From contig CAJTVH010000091.1 in assembly GCA_910579745.1 (NCBI GenBank), positions 1 through 6,468 on the forward strand: 6,468 nt of DNA, given 5' to 3'. Under the pieces are notes generated by a model. The model ran no database searches and was not told where the DNA came from. It saw only the letters and a program-made list of their open reading frames with translations. The position numbers and the translations under genes were made by a program. Each line of letters starts with the position of its first letter. The stretch's first letter is position 1. Source of the stretch: an uncultured Clostridia bacterium. GTDB lineage: Bacteria; Bacillota; Clostridia; Lachnospirales; CAG-274. Shown here piece by piece: positions 5,298 through 6,468 of the stretch.

Positions 5298-5666
5298 ATG
5301 ATAAGTAGGCCATCACGTGCTGAGGGAAGAATTAAACGTCATTACAGACTACGCAATAAAATTTCCGGTACTGCGCAAAAGCCAAGATTGGCGGTTTTTA
5401 GATCTAATAAGCATATTTACGCTCAAATTATTGATGATACTATCGGAAATACTTTGGCGGCAGCTTCCACTATGGAGTCCGCTATTAAAGATAAACTTCA
5501 GAAAACATCTGATGTTGAGGCCGCTAAAGTTGTAGGTGAGGCTATAGCTAAAAAAGCTTTAGAAAAAGGTATCAGCGCCGTTGTATTTGACAGAGGCGGT
5601 TTTGTTTATCACGGTAAAATCCAAGCTTTAGCTGACGCCGCAAGAGAAGCGGGATTACAATTTTAG
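5298..5666 (+). CDS. rplR: 50S ribosomal protein L18
   Basis: L18 binds 5S rRNA with L5 and anchors it in the central protuberance. The product has 122 residues (family about 117-122). A basic, probably flexible N-terminus (MISRPSRAEGRIKRHYRLRN) binds RNA. The conserved core follows: SGTAQKPRLAVFRSNKHIYAQ (23-43), IIDD, VVFDRGGFVYHGKIQALADA (95-114) and the C-terminus AREAGLQF. The Shine-Dalgarno AAAGGAGTGA (5281-5290) is weaker than its neighbours, with G-G-A-G-T rather than G-G-A-G-G, but well placed before ATG 5298. The stop is TAG followed at once by in-frame TAA, and that TAA is fused to the next gene's GGAGG. Identity is unambiguous from the core motifs. Confidence 0.97.
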   Translation: MISRPSRAEGRIKRHYRLRNKISGTAQKPRLAVFRSNKHIYAQIIDDTIGNTLAAASTMESAIKDKLQKTSDVEAAKVVGEAIAKKALEKGISAVVFDRGGFVYHGKIQALADAAREAGLQF

Positions 5667-5681
5667 TAAGGAGGGAAAATC

Positions 5682-6188
5682 TTGAGAAATAAAATTGATG
5701 CAAGTACGCTTGAATTAGAAGATAAAGTTGTAACTATCAAACGTGTTACTAAGGTTGTAAAAGGCGGTCGTACTTTCCGTTTTGCGGCGTTAGTTGTTGT
5801 TGGAGACGGTAACGGACACGTTGGCGCGGGTCTCGGTAAAGCTATGGAAATTCCGGACGCTATCCGTAAGGGTAAAGAGGACGCGATTAAAAATCTTATC
5901 TATGTTGAACGTAATCAAGATGACAGTATTTACCATGAAAACCTCGGTAAATTTGGCAGTGCCACAGTTTTATTAAAGCCTGCCAAAGAAGGTACGGGAG
6001 TTATCGCGGGCGGTCCCGCTCGTGCGGTTTTAGAGCTTGCGGGAATCAGAAACATTAGAACAAAATCTTTAGGCTCAAACAATAAAAGAAACGTTGTCAA
6101 CGCTACTATTGAGGGCTTGAGCAGAGTTACAACTCCTGAGAGAGTCGCAAGACTTCGCGGTAAATCCGTTGAAGAAATCTTGGGTTAA
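5682..6188 (+). CDS. rpsE: 30S ribosomal protein S5
   Basis: S5 lies at the back of the 30S where the head meets the body. It affects decoding fidelity, mRNA entry and spectinomycin sensitivity. The 168-residue product has near-normal length (166 in Bacillus). The N-terminal dsRBD-like domain holds ELEDKVVTIKRVTKVVKGGR. Its loop KVVKGGR (24-30) matches the region where spectinomycin-resistance changes occur, and is unaltered. GDGNGHVGAGLGKA (41-54) follows, with AGLG where many species have FGxG. The C-terminal domain has KPAKEGTGVIAGGPARAVLELAG and KSLGSNN (128-134). The start is TTG at 5682, 7 bases after AAGGAGG (5668-5674). No ATG lies nearby in frame, and MRNKIDASTLELE fits the family start. 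Confidence 0.97.
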   Translation: MRNKIDASTLELEDKVVTIKRVTKVVKGGRTFRFAALVVVGDGNGHVGAGLGKAMEIPDAIRKGKEDAIKNLIYVERNQDDSIYHENLGKFGSATVLLKPAKEGTGVIAGGPARAVLELAGIRNIRTKSLGSNNKRNVVNATIEGLSRVTTPERVARLRGKSVEEILG

Positions 6189-6202
6189 GGAGGTTATTTT
6201 AA

Positions 6203-6376
6203 ATGTTAAAAATTACATTAGTTAAATCTACTATTGGCGCTATTCCTAAGCATAGGAAGACTATCGCGGCGCTTGGTCTCAGAAAAACAAATTCTTCTGT
6301 TGAAAAGCAGGATAACGAGGCTATCAGGGGAATGATTAGGCAAGTGAGGCACTTAGTTAAGGTAGAAGAATTTTAA
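6203..6376 (+). CDS. rpmD: 50S ribosomal protein L30
   Basis: L30 is a small 23S rRNA-binding protein of the 50S subunit, present in most but not all bacteria. Reading from ATG 6203 gives 57 residues: MLKITLVKSTIGAIPKHRKT, then a helix with LGLRKTNSSV (24-33) and the conserved DNEAIRGMIRQVRHLVKVEEF-like C-terminal half (37-57). This is the normal order and length (57-60). AAGGAGG (6187-6193) overlaps the rpsE stop and lies 9 bases before the ATG. Four of the five arginines use AGG (codons 18, 42, 46, 49), whereas AGA and CGT/CGC predominate in the other genes. The position between rpsE and rplO is the standard one. Confidence 0.96.
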   Translation: MLKITLVKSTIGAIPKHRKTIAALGLRKTNSSVEKQDNEAIRGMIRQVRHLVKVEEF

Positions 6377-6398
6377 TATAAAGGAGGTGCAGTCTAAA

Positions 6399-6468
6399 AT
6401 GAATTTGAACGAATTAAAACCAGCGGAAGGTTCTAAATTTAAAGCTTTCAGAAAAGGAAGAGGTCACG
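6399..6468 (+). CDS. rplO: 50S ribosomal protein L15, 5' end (truncated by window)
   Basis: L15 is a late-assembly 23S rRNA-binding protein of about 145 residues. Only the first 23 codons and one extra base are in the window. They read MNLNELKPAEGSKFKAFRKG followed by RGH, which matches the family N-terminus MxLxELKPxxGS and the start of its Gly/Arg-rich, rRNA-penetrating segment. AAAGGAGGTG (6380-6389) precedes the ATG, with 11 bases from the end of GGAGG. That spacing is slightly long, but there is no alternative start. Position directly after rpmD is canonical. The continuation, and a likely secY beyond it, lie outside the window. Confidence 0.95.
   Translation, partial: MNLNELKPAEGSKFKAFRKGRGH

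Noticed and set aside
5110..5301. Open frame of about 63 codons on the + strand, overlapping the end of rplF and start of rplR
   Set aside because: Out of frame with L6, no Shine-Dalgarno, and the L6 C-terminal signature is intact in the other frame, so this is not a frameshift remnant.
1..6468. Possible mobile element, defence system, CRISPR, RNA gene or other novel system
   Set aside because: The canonical S10-spc gene order is unbroken, all gaps are 63 bases or shorter, and no repeats, tRNA/rRNA sequences or foreign genes are visible.

Overview
This window is an internal stretch of the conserved S10-spc ribosomal-protein gene cluster of a bacterium. It contains seventeen genes, all on the + strand, in the canonical order: rplB (3' part), rpsS, rplV, rpsC, rplP, rpmC, rpsQ, rplN, rplX, rplE, rpsN (zinc-binding type, often rpsZ), rpsH, rplF, rplR, rpsE, rpmD and rplO (5' end). 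No gene faces the other way, and no RNA gene, mobile element, CRISPR array or long intergenic space is visible. The longest gap is 63 bases.

The organism is most likely an A+T-rich member of the Bacillota, class Clostridia, and probably Lachnospirales-like. Supporting signs are strong AGGAGG-type ribosome binding sites before nearly every gene, frequent GTG/TTG starts, the short four-cysteine S14, and lineage-style N-termini: L22 begins MAKGHRSQIKRERN, L16 begins MLMPKRVKRRKQFRG, and L30 contains the stretch IGAIPKHRKT. The lineage call rests on remembered family sequences, not on a search. TGA is used as a stop (end of rplX) and TAA predominates, consistent with genetic code 11.

Layout: bases 1-2753 are the distal S10 segment (L2, S19, L22, S3, L16, L29, S17). 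Bases 2754-2816 are the largest gap, between rpsQ and rplN. This is where E. coli splits the S10 and spc operons, but here I see no convincing promoter or terminator, only a pair of small, mutually exclusive hairpins. Bases 2817-6468 are the spc segment (L14, L24, L5, S14, S8, L6, L18, S5, L30, L15), cut off after 23 codons of rplO. The genes look co-transcribed and tightly coupled: spacing runs from a 1-base overlap (rpsC/rplP) to 63 bases, and several stop codons are fused directly to the next gene's Shine-Dalgarno.

Together the products build both subunits. L2, L14, L16 and L22 shape the peptidyl-transferase region, subunit interface and exit tunnel. L24 and L29 sit at the tunnel exit. L5 and L18 hold the 5S rRNA. 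S3 and S5 line the mRNA entry channel. S8 and S17 are early 16S binders, and S14 and S19 are in the 30S head.

I found no novel biological system; this is ordinary, highly conserved core-genome sequence. What merits a second look is small-scale: start-codon choice (five non-ATG starts in a row, two TTG starts), stop/SD fusions, the rplN leader hairpins, and a few residue-level departures from the family consensus.
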